In this document: one piece after another, positions 7,867 through 15,710 of the stretch
How positions within the stretch are numbered: position 1 is the first letter of the stretch
Layout of the letters: each line of letters opens with the position of its first letter
Source: Brevundimonas sp.
Lineage (GTDB): Bacteria; Pseudomonadota; Alphaproteobacteria; Caulobacterales; Caulobacteraceae
DNA: 50,762 bases
Assembly: GCF_016463295.1 (NCBI RefSeq)
Contig: NZ_JAEMRO010000011.1
Coordinates: 1 to 50,762, forward strand
Direction of reading: 5' to 3'
Program-made: the position numbers and the translations under genes
The notes under the pieces: model-generated
Databases searched by the model: none
The model's input: the letters and a program-made list of their open reading frames with translations, nothing else
What the model was told of the DNA's origin: nothing

Positions 7867-7887
7867 GTCCTGACAAAATGTCAGGAC
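7867..7887. promoter_or_regulatory. Repressor operator at the rightward early promoter
   Basis: A perfect inverted repeat with 9-bp arms GTCCTGACA and TGTCAGGAC around AAA. It lies 8 bp before the Cro-like start and includes the ribosome binding site AGGACG. A TTGACG -35-like element is at 7835..7840 with a weak TTACAT at 7861..7866, so bound repressor would cover the start of rightward transcription. Confidence 0.7.
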
Positions 7888-7895
7888 GATATGTC

Positions 7896-8219
7896 ATGCC
7901 TCAAGCCGCCTGTCACGCTGAAGTTTCCACCGAGCCGGTCGCCGATGACGACGCGCCGCCTGCTGATGCCCGCGATCTCGTGATCAGGGTGCTCACAGTG
8001 CGCCGCATCGCCGGCTGGTGCTGCGTGTCCGAAGGGGCCGTCCATCAATGGCTTTGCCGGGGTACGGACGATGCTCCGATCCCGGCGAAGCGGGTTCCTG
8101 TGATTGCGGCGGGTGCTGCAAAGAGTGGCCTGGACTTCGATGTCGGGATGCTGTGGCCGGCGATGTCCGGAATGCGGGCAAAGGCTTTCGGCGGTCTGCG
8201 CGCAGGAGCCGCTCAATGA
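7896..8219 (+). CDS. Cro-like helix-turn-helix protein
   Basis: A 107-aa protein, divergent from the repressor and first in the rightward early operon. Residues about 43-75 look like a Cro/YdaS-type helix-turn-helix (RRIAGWCCVSEGAVHQWL, then PIPAKRVPVIAA). The ATG at 7896 is preferred over one at 7878 because AGGACG lies 7 bases upstream of it. Its expected role is to act at the same operators and favour lytic growth. Confidence 0.7.
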   Translation: MPQAACHAEVSTEPVADDDAPPADARDLVIRVLTVRRIAGWCCVSEGAVHQWLCRGTDDAPIPAKRVPVIAAGAAKSGLDFDVGMLWPAMSGMRAKAFGGLRAGAAQ

Positions 8220-8581
8220 CCCATCGCCACGCCTTCCGGCGCGGCGTCGCGCCCCGGCCATCGGAGAAGGATCTGCGTCTGTGGGGTCGCCTTCTCAAGC
8301 GCGCGGAAGCCATCGGCGACTGTGGCGCCGCGCGGGCACAGGCTTTCACCGTGGCGGCGGAGAAGGCCGCAAAGGCCATCGCGCCGATGGGTCATCAGCG
8401 GGTTGACAGCGCCTTCGTGCAGCTGGTCCGCGTCGGCCAGGGTTTCCTGCGGTTGTCGGTCGATGACCGGCGCGCGGCTTCATCGCGGATCGCCACCCTG
8501 ACTGCGGATTGCCGCGCGGTGCTGGACGGCGATGGTCCGGGCCGTCCCGAGCGTCCCGAGCGTAAGGACATCTTCGGATGA
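8216..8581 (+). CDS. Hypothetical early protein
   Basis: A 121-aa protein that starts in an ATGA overlap with the Cro-like gene. It is helical by composition (LWGRLLKRAEAIGDCGAARA) with a basic N-terminus and a charged C-terminus ending ERKDIFG. Not recognised. Confidence 0.65.
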   Translation: MTHRHAFRRGVAPRPSEKDLRLWGRLLKRAEAIGDCGAARAQAFTVAAEKAAKAIAPMGHQRVDSAFVQLVRVGQGFLRLSVDDRRAASSRIATLTADCRAVLDGDGPGRPERPERKDIFG

Positions 8582-8937
8582 CCGAGCATGAACGGGGGAT
8601 GCTGCTGTCGTCCATGTCGGACGACAGCGTTGCCAGGACGCTGGGGCGCTCGCTAGCGTGGGTCAAACGTTGCCGGGCAGCCGTCGCCGAGGCGGTCCCG
8701 CCCAAGGCTGTGGAAGCGGTCCAGGCCCGTGTTGCCGTCAAGCGGGAGCGTTGGACGCGGGCGGCGATGTCGGCGCCGGTCAGTCCGAAGCGAGAGGCAT
8801 CATTGCCGGGAAAGCCCGTGTCGCCGGACATCCTGCGCTGGGCGAGGTGGTTCTTAGATGCCCAATGGCCGCTGACGACGGTGGCGGACCTGTTCGACGT
8901 TTCGGCGGCCTCCCTGATCAAGGGGCTGAATGCATGA
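8578..8937 (+). CDS. Hypothetical protein with helix-turn-helix-like segments
   Basis: A 119-aa protein. Residues about 14-36 (SDDSVARTLGRSLAWVKRCR) and the C-terminus (TVADLFDVSAASLIKGL) both resemble helix-turn-helix units, so DNA binding is plausible. It starts and ends in ATGA overlaps with its neighbours. Confidence 0.6.
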   Translation: MTEHERGMLLSSMSDDSVARTLGRSLAWVKRCRAAVAEAVPPKAVEAVQARVAVKRERWTRAAMSAPVSPKREASLPGKPVSPDILRWARWFLDAQWPLTTVADLFDVSAASLIKGLNA

Positions 8938-9140
8938 GTGCGACGCCGCGACGCCACACGGACGGAATCGTTTATAGCCGCCCGGCCATCATGCCGCCGT
9001 GCCCAGCGGAGGTCGCGGCCCGATCCTATGAGCGCACCCAGATCGCGCGGGGCATCGGCTGGTTCGCCTTGGCCCAGATGACCGGGCGCACGGTGCATGA
9101 CCTGCGCCGCGACCACGACGCGGGATACAAGCCGTGCTGA
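8934..9140 (+). CDS. Small hypothetical protein
   Basis: A 68-aa protein with a C-terminal helix-turn-helix-like stretch (GWFALAQMTGRTVHDLRRDH). The start at 8934 overlaps the previous stop as ATGA; a much longer frame through the previous gene is rejected. Confidence 0.6.
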   Translation: MSATPRRHTDGIVYSRPAIMPPCPAEVAARSYERTQIARGIGWFALAQMTGRTVHDLRRDHDAGYKPC

Positions 9141-9379
9141 CACCTGCGGAGCGCATTCAGCGAAGCTGTATCGAAAAGGTGCGTCAGCCGGACGAGGCGA
9201 CGGCCCGCGCTCGCGCGATGGGAATGCTGCAACTGGGCATCACCAAATCCAAAAGGGCCTGGGTCTATCCCTGCCGGGAGTGCCGGGGCTGGCACATCAC
9301 GACGTCGGCGGGTGGCAATCACGCCTTGGCGTCGGTGTCGGCTACGGACCCCTATGTCCCGCCGAGGTGGCAGGCATGA
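9134..9379 (+). CDS. Small zinc-ribbon-like phage protein
   Basis: An 81-aa protein started by GTG at 9134, overlapping the previous stop by 7 bp. It carries YPCRECRGWHIT near residues 45-56, a C-x2-C-x2-W-H pattern common in small phage early proteins and likely to bind zinc together with the His. Role unknown. Confidence 0.65.
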   Translation: MLTPAERIQRSCIEKVRQPDEATARARAMGMLQLGITKSKRAWVYPCRECRGWHITTSAGGNHALASVSATDPYVPPRWQA

Positions 9380-10317
9380 ATGCTCCAGCCAATGCCATGG
9401 CGGTCATGGCCCATCGCGTCACACCGCAGGCCGACGACGTCGATTTTTTCCCTACGCAGCCTTGGGGTGGTCGGGCCGGTGCGGAGATCATCAAACAGGT
9501 TCTGGACCCGTCCGCAGCCATGGCGTGGGAATGCGCTTGCGGGCCGGGGCACATGGTCCATGCCCTGCGCGACTATTTCCCCGCCGTCGTCGCCTCGGAC
9601 GCCTATCTGTACGACGGCAACCGGATCTATGATTTCACCAGTGACGCACCGCCGCCGTTTGAGGCCGACTGGATCGTAACCAATCCGCCTTTCTCCAATA
9701 TCGAGGCGTTCATCACCCTGGCGTGCCAGCGGGCCCGGCGCGGGGTGGCGATGTTGTTGCCGGCGCGTTGCCTTGAAGGGGTCGGGCGGCATGGGCTGCT
9801 GTACGGCTCGGCCCAGCTGACGGTCGTGGCGCCGTTCAGCGAGCGCCTGCCGATGCACAAGGGCGTCTATGACGCCGATCGGTCGACGGCGGCCTTTTAC
9901 GCCTGGTTCTTTTTCCTCAAGCCGGTGCTGCGCCCGCGCCGATTCATGGCGCGGATCGGCGGGGATTATCGGCCCGGCGTCCTACCGATCGCGCCCGGAA
10001 CCAAGACGCGGCTGTTCCGAACGTCGGACCTGAAGTTCGCCGCCGGCGGACAGGCCCGCGAGGTCCTGGCGCGCCTGAGAGCCAACGGCGACACCCTGTC
10101 CGGCGGTCATCTGGATGTTCTGGAGGCCGTGGCCATGGATGCGGGTGCGCGAGGCGTGACGCCGCATCCGGTGACCTATCCGGCGGGCTTGCTGGCCTCG
10201 CTGCGCATGTTCGGCCTGCTGGAGCATGCACCCGAACTCAAGGGCGACTTCGGCGACCGGCGGTTCCGCCTGGCCGACGACGGGCGGGCGCTGCTGATCG
10301 CGGTGGGGCGGCTCTGA
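9376..10317 (+). CDS. DNA N6-adenine methyltransferase, phage type
   Basis: A 313-aa SAM-dependent methyltransferase predicted to methylate adenine in DNA. It shows FFPTQPW (residues 24-30), motif I ECACGPGHM (52-60) and the catalytic NPPF (103-106). The C-terminal third (LDVLEAVAMDAGARG, later LLASLRMFGLL) looks like a winged helix that could read the target. The true start at 9376 overlaps the previous stop as ATGA. The target sequence cannot be deduced. Together with the mom gene at 41333 this is the second DNA-modification function in the phage. Confidence 0.85.
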   Translation: MNAPANAMAVMAHRVTPQADDVDFFPTQPWGGRAGAEIIKQVLDPSAAMAWECACGPGHMVHALRDYFPAVVASDAYLYDGNRIYDFTSDAPPPFEADWIVTNPPFSNIEAFITLACQRARRGVAMLLPARCLEGVGRHGLLYGSAQLTVVAPFSERLPMHKGVYDADRSTAAFYAWFFFLKPVLRPRRFMARIGGDYRPGVLPIAPGTKTRLFRTSDLKFAAGGQAREVLARLRANGDTLSGGHLDVLEAVAMDAGARGVTPHPVTYPAGLLASLRMFGLLEHAPELKGDFGDRRFRLADDGRALLIAVGRL

Positions 10318-10328
10318 TGGGCCGTCCG

Positions 10329-10892
10329 CTAGTCTTTTGCGCACAGGGCTTTGAAGTCACCGAAGGCGCGCTTGTATCCATTGTAGAGGTCTGCCGCGTC
10401 TTCGACGTCCTGGCTGGTCACCTTGCCTCTCTGCGCAGCGGATACAGCAGTATGGGCAAATCCTTTGCCGTGAAGACCGGCGGTACGGCATGCGAGAACG
10501 GCTTTCCAAGAACCAACGGATTGGACGTTCACGGCCAGCAGTTCGTCGCCGAAGATGTCGTTCGAATCTCTGCCCAGTCGGCTCCGCAGCTTGGCACCTT
10601 CAGCTTCTGCCGTTCTGAGAGTGATAAGGGTTCGGCTAAGCTCAATCAGTCCCTGGTCCATCATGGCCGCCAGATAGAGGCGTGCCTCACGTTGCTCTTG
10701 GCGTCGGTGCCTGTGGCTAAGGGCGTTAGAGGCCGCAACATACAGGAACCCAGCCGCCACGGCGATGATAGTCCCCCAAGCCTGAACCCAATCTGGATCA
10801 CTGAGCGCGCCCCAGTCAGGAGGGTGCGAAGCCATCCATGGGATCAACATGATGGCGCAGAGGATCAGGACTGTGCGGACGATCGGGCTCAT
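10329..10892 (-). CDS. Antisense membrane protein, possible accessory (moron) gene
   Basis: A 187-aa protein with an N-terminal hydrophobic segment (residues 5-21, TVLILCAIMLIPWMA), a second at about 38-56 (AWGTIIAVAAGFLYVAAS) and a long soluble helical domain starting with the basic SHRHRRQEQREARLYL. It is transcribed against the rightward early operon, between the methyltransferase and primase genes, and its codon use is visibly less GC-biased than its neighbours. These are marks of a separately acquired cargo gene with its own promoter; exclusion or defence is possible but unproven. Confidence 0.7.
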   Translation of the reverse strand: MSPIVRTVLILCAIMLIPWMASHPPDWGALSDPDWVQAWGTIIAVAAGFLYVAASNALSHRHRRQEQREARLYLAAMMDQGLIELSRTLITLRTAEAEGAKLRSRLGRDSNDIFGDELLAVNVQSVGSWKAVLACRTAGLHGKGFAHTAVSAAQRGKVTSQDVEDAADLYNGYKRAFGDFKALCAKD

Positions 10893-10914
10893 GCGCCGCT
10901 AATTAGCATACTGA

Positions 10915-10927
10915 CGAACGCCGTTTG
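10915..10927. repeat. Dispersed palindrome, near match
   Basis: CGAACGCCGTTTG, one mismatch from the motif (T for C at position 12). It lies in the divergent space between the antisense membrane gene and the primase gene, where a bound protein could affect either promoter. A second palindrome, GCTAATTAGC, is at 10898..10907. Confidence 0.6.
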
Positions 10928-10947
10928 CCCCCTGCTGAGGGCTGTCG

Positions 10948-12153
10948 ATGTTTGATCGCTCTCTCTTTGAAGCCGCGCGTGGTGCCATGTCGGTGGAAGG
11001 CTTGGCGGCGCAAGAAACGGACCTGCGCCGGGCCGGGTCGGAGCAACGCGGCCAGTGTCCGCTGTGCGGTGCCGGCAGCAAGAAGTCGGCTTCGGCACCC
11101 TTTGCGGTCCATCCCGGCAAGCAGACCTGGAAATGCTATGTCTGCGACCCGCGCGGGGGCGACGTCGTCGATCTGGAGCGCGCTCTGCGCGGCGGCTCGC
11201 CGGTCGAGGCGGCGCGTCGTCTGGCCGGGTCGGGGCCGTTGCCGGTCCGGACGGCCAAACCGGTCGCCAGGGCCGCTGCGCCATCCGGCCCCTCGGTGTC
11301 GGACAAGGTCGCCCTGGAACTGTGGCGCGAGGCCCGCCCGATCGCCGGGACGCTGGCCGAGCGGTATCTGAGATTCCGTGGGATCGCCGCCGAAGTCATC
11401 CAGGCCGCGTCGTCCGCCCTGCGTTTTCACCCGTTCGCCAAATGGGGCTGGGACGAAGGCGCGCGGGAATGGATCAAGGCTCCGGCCATCCTGATTCAGA
11501 TCGTCGTGCCGGATGGGGACGGCCTGCCGCTGCCCACGGGCGGGGTGCATTGCACCTACCTGGCCCGCGACGGGCGCGGGAAGGCCCCGCTCGACCCGGC
11601 CAAGCGGATGTGGGGTCCGCAACAGGTCGATGGCCGCGTCGGCTTGGCCTGGCTGACCGGCGACAGCCGTCCCGCGCGGGACCGCACCCTGACGACGGGT
11701 GAGGGACTGGAAACCGTCCTGTCGGTCCTGACGATGATGCTGCGGGGGACCCGAGGCGTCGTGGGCCCGTCCTGCGCCGCCCTGTCGCTTGATCGCCTCC
11801 AGGGCGGGCTTTTGCGCGACAACGAGGGTCGGATCGATCCGTATGATCCTAAGGCCAATCCGGAGCGGCCCGCCGTGGTCTGGCCGGGCCCGTGGGGCGA
11901 GGTGACGATCGCCGTCGATCGGGACATGTCGCCGCTGAAGGTCAAGGCGCGGACGCCGCGCGGAAAGACCTGCGATTTCACCTTCGAGCCGGAAGCGAGG
12001 GCGCGGCTGTGCGCGCGTCTGGCCGCTGCGGCGTGGAAGGCGGCGGGAGCCATCCGGACCCGCGCCATCGCGCCCTCGCCGGGGTGCGATTTCAACGATG
12101 AACTGCGCCGCTACCAGGCGCGCCAGACGACCGACAAGGGTGGTGTTGCGTGA
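10948..12153 (+). CDS. DNA primase (CHC2 zinc finger plus Toprim)
   Basis: A 401-aa primase. Zinc ligands are Cys37, Cys40, Cys63 and Cys66 (GQCPLCGAG, WKCYVCDPRGGD), followed at about 130-250 by a DUF7146-like linker and a Toprim domain with TTGEGLETVLS (about 249-259) and the acidic AVDRDMS (about 321-327). It would prime phage replication. The following helicase gene overlaps it by GTGA, so the two are coupled, resembling the split primase-helicase of P4-like replication systems. Confidence 0.87.
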   Translation: MFDRSLFEAARGAMSVEGLAAQETDLRRAGSEQRGQCPLCGAGSKKSASAPFAVHPGKQTWKCYVCDPRGGDVVDLERALRGGSPVEAARRLAGSGPLPVRTAKPVARAAAPSGPSVSDKVALELWREARPIAGTLAERYLRFRGIAAEVIQAASSALRFHPFAKWGWDEGAREWIKAPAILIQIVVPDGDGLPLPTGGVHCTYLARDGRGKAPLDPAKRMWGPQQVDGRVGLAWLTGDSRPARDRTLTTGEGLETVLSVLTMMLRGTRGVVGPSCAALSLDRLQGGLLRDNEGRIDPYDPKANPERPAVVWPGPWGEVTIAVDRDMSPLKVKARTPRGKTCDFTFEPEARARLCARLAAAAWKAAGAIRTRAIAPSPGCDFNDELRRYQARQTTDKGGVA

Positions 12154-13985
12154 GTATCGAAGAGCCTATCGATGTGCTGAGCGAGGCCGATCCCGATACC
12201 GAGCGGCGGCTGGGGGCGTTCCCCAATCCGTCGCTGGCGGAATGCCCGGTCGTGCCCCTGGGGTTCGACGGGGGCAAGGTGATCTTCGCCATGCCGGAGG
12301 GTGAAATCCGGGTCGAGATGGCGTCCAAGATCGCGGGCATGCTGCGCCCCGACATTTTCTGCTGTCAGGCGGGGCAGTCGTTCCTGGGCTATTGGCGCGA
12401 CAGCGAGGATAAGTTTCAGCGCGACCTGGCCACGGTCTGGTTCAATCGGAAGTGCCGCGAGGCGGGCAAATGGGATGCCAATCGGCCGCAACGGTCGCTG
12501 GGCGTCTGGCCCGGCGAGGGCGGGACAATCGTGCTGCACAAGGGCGACGAGATCTGGCGCTATCCGCTGGAAGGCGAGGTCGAGAAGCTGTCGATCGCCG
12601 ATGCCCTGAGGGAGAAGCGGGGCGCGCTGTATCGCCTGCGCCCCCCGGCCCCCGCGCCGGGCAAGCCCGCATCGTCTGCGGACGGGGCGTGGCTGCGGGA
12701 CCAGCTGGACATGTGGCGGTTCGAGGCGATCGGGGACGACGGCTTGACCGGCGGCGACGTCGTGGCCGGGTGGCTGATGGCGGCGCTGCTGGGCGCGGTC
12801 GCGCCGTTTCGGGGGCATCTGCTGATCCATGCCCTGGCCGGATCGGGCAAGACGACGTTCCTGATGCTGATCGAGGCCGCGCTGTCGGCCCTGGCCGGGG
12901 AGATCATCAACAGCTTCTCGGAGGCGGGTTTCCGAGCAGACATATCGGGCATGGCGCGCCCCGCCGTGGTCGATGAGGCGGAGTCGTCGGGAGGCGACAA
13001 CGGGCCGGGCCCGGTGGAACAGGTCCTCAATCTGCTGCGCCTGATGGCCACCGGTGCCGGGGCCAATCGCAAGATGGGCGATGTCGGCGGAGGGGCGATA
13101 GCGCAGACTGCCGTCGGCTCAGTCCTGATGGCGGCGGTCCTGCCGCCGAAGATGGATTCCGCGCTGGCCACGCGGGTGGCGGAAATCCGGATGCTGCCGC
13201 TGAATGGGTCGGACCTCGATGTGGATGAGGTGCGACCCGCCCTCGCCACCGATCCGACGATCAAGGCGGCGATCGGGAAGGCGCGCGAGCTGGCCCCCGC
13301 GCTGCTGGGGCGGGCTCTGACGCAGGCGCATCGATACCGCGCCGATGCGGCGGCGGTGAAGGAGGCGCTGATCGCGGGCAATGAGGCCCCTCGCACGGCG
13401 GACCTGATCGCCATGCTGGCGGCGGGGCGGCGGTTGCTGATGTTCGACACCCCCTTGACCCCCCAGGAGGCCACCGAGGAGGTGGCGTTCTGGCGTCCGC
13501 TGCTGGATCAGCGTGCGGCGTCAGAGGCCGTGTCCAACCCCGGTGCGGATGCCCTGGCGCACTGGATGAACTGGCCGTCCGGCAAGCATATCCGCGACCG
13601 TCAGGAAACGCTGGGCGAGATCGTGGCCCGGCAGTGCGGGACGGAGCGGGAGTACGACGCCCTGCTGAAGGCGCATGGTGCCAAGGTCTATGCCGGCGCG
13701 GGCAAGGATGGGCGCGAGGGGCCGTGGCTGCTGATCGCCAATCACCACCCCGTGCTGGACCGCATCTTCGGACGGACCCAGTGGAAGGATTACCGCAAGA
13801 CCTTGGCCTATCTGGACGCCATCGGGCCGGAGCATCGGACCTGGGCGACCGTGCCTCAGACCTTTGGCGTGGGCGTCAAGCAGCGCGCCATCGCCATCCC
13901 CCTCACCCCCTGGTTGGAGAAAGCCAGTCGGGGCGTTCCGGGGAGCGTTCCCTCTAGCGTTCCGGGGGAAGGCCATGAGTTCTAA
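12150..13985 (+). CDS. Replicative helicase/ATPase (DUF927-like)
   Basis: A 611-aa ATPase starting from GTG in a GTGA overlap with the primase gene. The Walker A motif is HALAGSGKTTF (about 228-238) and a Walker B-like VVDEAES is near 272; the N-terminal 180 residues resemble the DUF927/P4-primase helper region. It should act as the replicative helicase with the primase. Its last 18 codons are built on a 12-bp tandem repeat that is part of the iteron cluster described next. Confidence 0.8.
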   Translation: MSIEEPIDVLSEADPDTERRLGAFPNPSLAECPVVPLGFDGGKVIFAMPEGEIRVEMASKIAGMLRPDIFCCQAGQSFLGYWRDSEDKFQRDLATVWFNRKCREAGKWDANRPQRSLGVWPGEGGTIVLHKGDEIWRYPLEGEVEKLSIADALREKRGALYRLRPPAPAPGKPASSADGAWLRDQLDMWRFEAIGDDGLTGGDVVAGWLMAALLGAVAPFRGHLLIHALAGSGKTTFLMLIEAALSALAGEIINSFSEAGFRADISGMARPAVVDEAESSGGDNGPGPVEQVLNLLRLMATGAGANRKMGDVGGGAIAQTAVGSVLMAAVLPPKMDSALATRVAEIRMLPLNGSDLDVDEVRPALATDPTIKAAIGKARELAPALLGRALTQAHRYRADAAAVKEALIAGNEAPRTADLIAMLAAGRRLLMFDTPLTPQEATEEVAFWRPLLDQRAASEAVSNPGADALAHWMNWPSGKHIRDRQETLGEIVARQCGTEREYDALLKAHGAKVYAGAGKDGREGPWLLIANHHPVLDRIFGRTQWKDYRKTLAYLDAIGPEHRTWATVPQTFGVGVKQRAIAIPLTPWLEKASRGVPGSVPSSVPGEGHEF

Positions 13986-14174
13986 GCGGAAATCGCCCAC
14001 CGGAACGGTCGGAACGGTCGGAACGGTCATATGGCCCAGATGCGGGCGCAGGCGCCTGGGGGCGCACGACGCCACAGGTGCGTTCCGTGCGTTCCGACCG
14101 TTCCGCTGTCTCTATTTCTATAACAGTTTCAATAAGAAGGACTGGAACGCTGGCCGGAACGCCAGCGGAACGGT
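13933..14174. other. Candidate replication origin: iteron arrays around an AT-rich stretch
   Basis: Three 12-bp tandem units starting GCGTTCC (13933..13968), three 9-bp units CGGAACGGT (14001..14027), three inverted 9-bp-phased CGTTCCG units (14081, 14090, 14099) and three more GGAACG units (14144, 14156, 14167). The 14001 array and its inverted partner at 14079..14105 match as 27-bp arms with four mismatches. Between the last two arrays lies an AT-rich stretch (14108..14140) in an otherwise GC-rich sequence. Iterons plus an unwinding-prone segment beside the helicase gene is the form of many phage and plasmid origins. Function is inferred. Confidence 0.55.
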
Positions 14175-14196
14175 CGTTGCGGAGGCCTTTCGATGA
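13975..14196 (+). CDS. Small hypothetical protein over the iteron region
   Basis: A possible 73-aa protein starting in an 11-bp overlap with the helicase gene and ending in an ATGA overlap with the next gene. Its sequence is dictated by the DNA repeats (TGTVGTVGTV, then AFRAFRPFRC), so the frame may be kept open only to preserve translational coupling across the putative origin. I give it modest confidence as a real protein. Confidence 0.4.
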   Translation: MSSKRKSPTGTVGTVGTVIWPRCGRRRLGAHDATGAFRAFRPFRCLYFYNSFNKKDWNAGRNASGTVVAEAFR

Positions 14197-14888
14197 CCGA
14201 GATCGCCCATTTCATCGAGCGCGGTAAGGACGAGCCGCTCGCCATGCACCTGCACCGCAATGCTGACGTCCTCGGTGCCAGCCGTGACCAGCGCGCCCGC
14301 CTGCGCCGCGCCGCTGCCCTGACCGGTGGCGGCACGGAAGATCGGATCGAGGCCGGACTGATCGCCGCCTCGGTGCGGGATGAGTTGAAGGTGGCGATCG
14401 ACGAAGTGATCTATGCCGCCCAGGCGCGGGGCGAGGCTGTGTCGGATTACAACACCGACGGTGCCAAGCGGATCAAGGGTCGTGACGGACTGTGGTCGCT
14501 GGCCGACAGCGGCGGGCTGAGCGAGGCCCAGTTCAACACCGGCCTGATGTACCGTGGCCTGTATGAGCGGGTGATGGTCGGCGGGATCGGATCGCAGATG
14601 TCGTCGGTCGGAGAGCTGCGTGCGACCAAGGCCAGCACGGCGGGACAGATCGGGCAGGGCCTGCACCGCGCCTATGCCGGGGTCAGGCTGACTGCGGCGG
14701 AGACCTCGGTCCGGTGTGCGGAGAAGGTGGCCTTGCTCCGCGCCGTGGCTGGCGAGGGCCGCACCATCGGGTCGCTGTCGTCCAGCGGGCACCGGCGCAA
14801 GGTGCTGATCACCAGCCTCGGCATCGCCCTGGATGTGGTGCGCATCTCGCTAGGCCAGACCGGGGGCTTGCGAATCACAGGCAGTTAA
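14193..14888 (+). CDS. Hypothetical early protein (DUF6456-like pattern)
   Basis: A 231-aa protein, last of the early operon. The central part (DGLWSLADSGGLSEAQFNTG then LMYRGLYERV) resembles the pattern of DUF6456 domains found in alphaproteobacterial regulators and phage proteins, and the C-terminus ends in a predicted helix-turn-helix-like stretch. Its place just before the terminator and the late genes fits a late-gene regulator, but that is positional inference. Confidence 0.6.
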   Translation: MTEIAHFIERGKDEPLAMHLHRNADVLGASRDQRARLRRAAALTGGGTEDRIEAGLIAASVRDELKVAIDEVIYAAQARGEAVSDYNTDGAKRIKGRDGLWSLADSGGLSEAQFNTGLMYRGLYERVMVGGIGSQMSSVGELRATKASTAGQIGQGLHRAYAGVRLTAAETSVRCAEKVALLRAVAGEGRTIGSLSSSGHRRKVLITSLGIALDVVRISLGQTGGLRITGS

Positions 14889-14926
14889 CTTCATAAGAAG
14901 CGCAGTCGCTGAACTTGTGACACCAG

Positions 14927-14956
14927 CCCGCCCGACACCCGTCGCGGCGGGTTTTT
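14927..14956 (+). terminator. Rho-independent terminator after the early operon
   Basis: Stem CCCGCC/GGCGGG with an inner CGAC/GTCG stem (loop ACCC, one bulged C), followed by TTTTT. It separates early from late genes; a late antiterminator could act here. Confidence 0.8.
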
Positions 14957-15080
14957 CGTGTCCGATCAACGGCTTGGCAGGCCGTGGGTCCCTACCAGCC
15001 GGGGGTGCCCGTATACGGTGGGGCTGAGCGCGACTTCGCGTTAGTGGCGGTTTCCGAAACATTCTGAACTCGGTGAAGTC

Positions 15081-15710
15081 ATGCCCCTGCTGATGAAGAA
15101 GGACTTCGCGGCACGGCATGGGGTTGGGGCCTCGGCGGTTTCGGGCTGGGCCAAGCGGGGATTGCTGGTTTACGCGCCGGACCCGGCGCGCCCAGGCAAG
15201 GTCCTGATCGATGCCGAAAAGTCGGACCTGCTGGTTCGCGGCACGATCGATCAGACACGGGGCCGACCACGCACGGCGGAGGCTGCGCCTTCATCTGGCG
15301 ATGCGCCGGTTGCGGCAGAGGCTCCGACGACTCGGGTGCAACAGATGTCCGGCCCCGAGGCGGTGCGGATGGAAGAGGCCCGCGAGCGGATCATCGGGCG
15401 TCGCCTGGAGAATGAGAAGAACGCTGGACGGCTGGTCGCCATCGATGTGATCGAGCGGCAGGCGGCTGAACGCGGGCGCATGATCCGCGAACGCGTCGCC
15501 GCCGTCGTCCGGTCGCAGCAGGAGAGGCTCGCGGCTGAAACCGACCCTCGCGTCATCGGCTCGCTGCTGATCACCGAGTTCGATGCCGTCTTCGAACGGA
15601 TCGCCGATGAGATTGAAGCCGAGGCGAGGGCCGAGGCGGATGTGGACGCCGTGCTGAGCACGATCCCTGAAACTGATGGGGAGGCAGACGAGGAAGCGGA
15701 GGCTGCATGA
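15081..15710 (+). CDS. Terminase small subunit (Nu1-like)
   Basis: A 209-aa protein. Residues 5-30 form a winged helix of the lambda gpNu1 type (KDFAARHGVGASAVSGWAKR), the part that binds cos DNA; the middle is a long charged helix and the C-terminus is acidic, suited to bind the large subunit. The next gene, encoding a GpA-type terminase, overlaps by ATGA. The 124 bp between the terminator and this gene contain palindromes CCGTATACGG (15009..15018) and GTTTCCGAAAC (15050..15060) and may hold the cos site. Confidence 0.8.
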   Translation: MPLLMKKDFAARHGVGASAVSGWAKRGLLVYAPDPARPGKVLIDAEKSDLLVRGTIDQTRGRPRTAEAAPSSGDAPVAAEAPTTRVQQMSGPEAVRMEEARERIIGRRLENEKNAGRLVAIDVIERQAAERGRMIRERVAAVVRSQQERLAAETDPRVIGSLLITEFDAVFERIADEIEAEARAEADVDAVLSTIPETDGEADEEAEAA

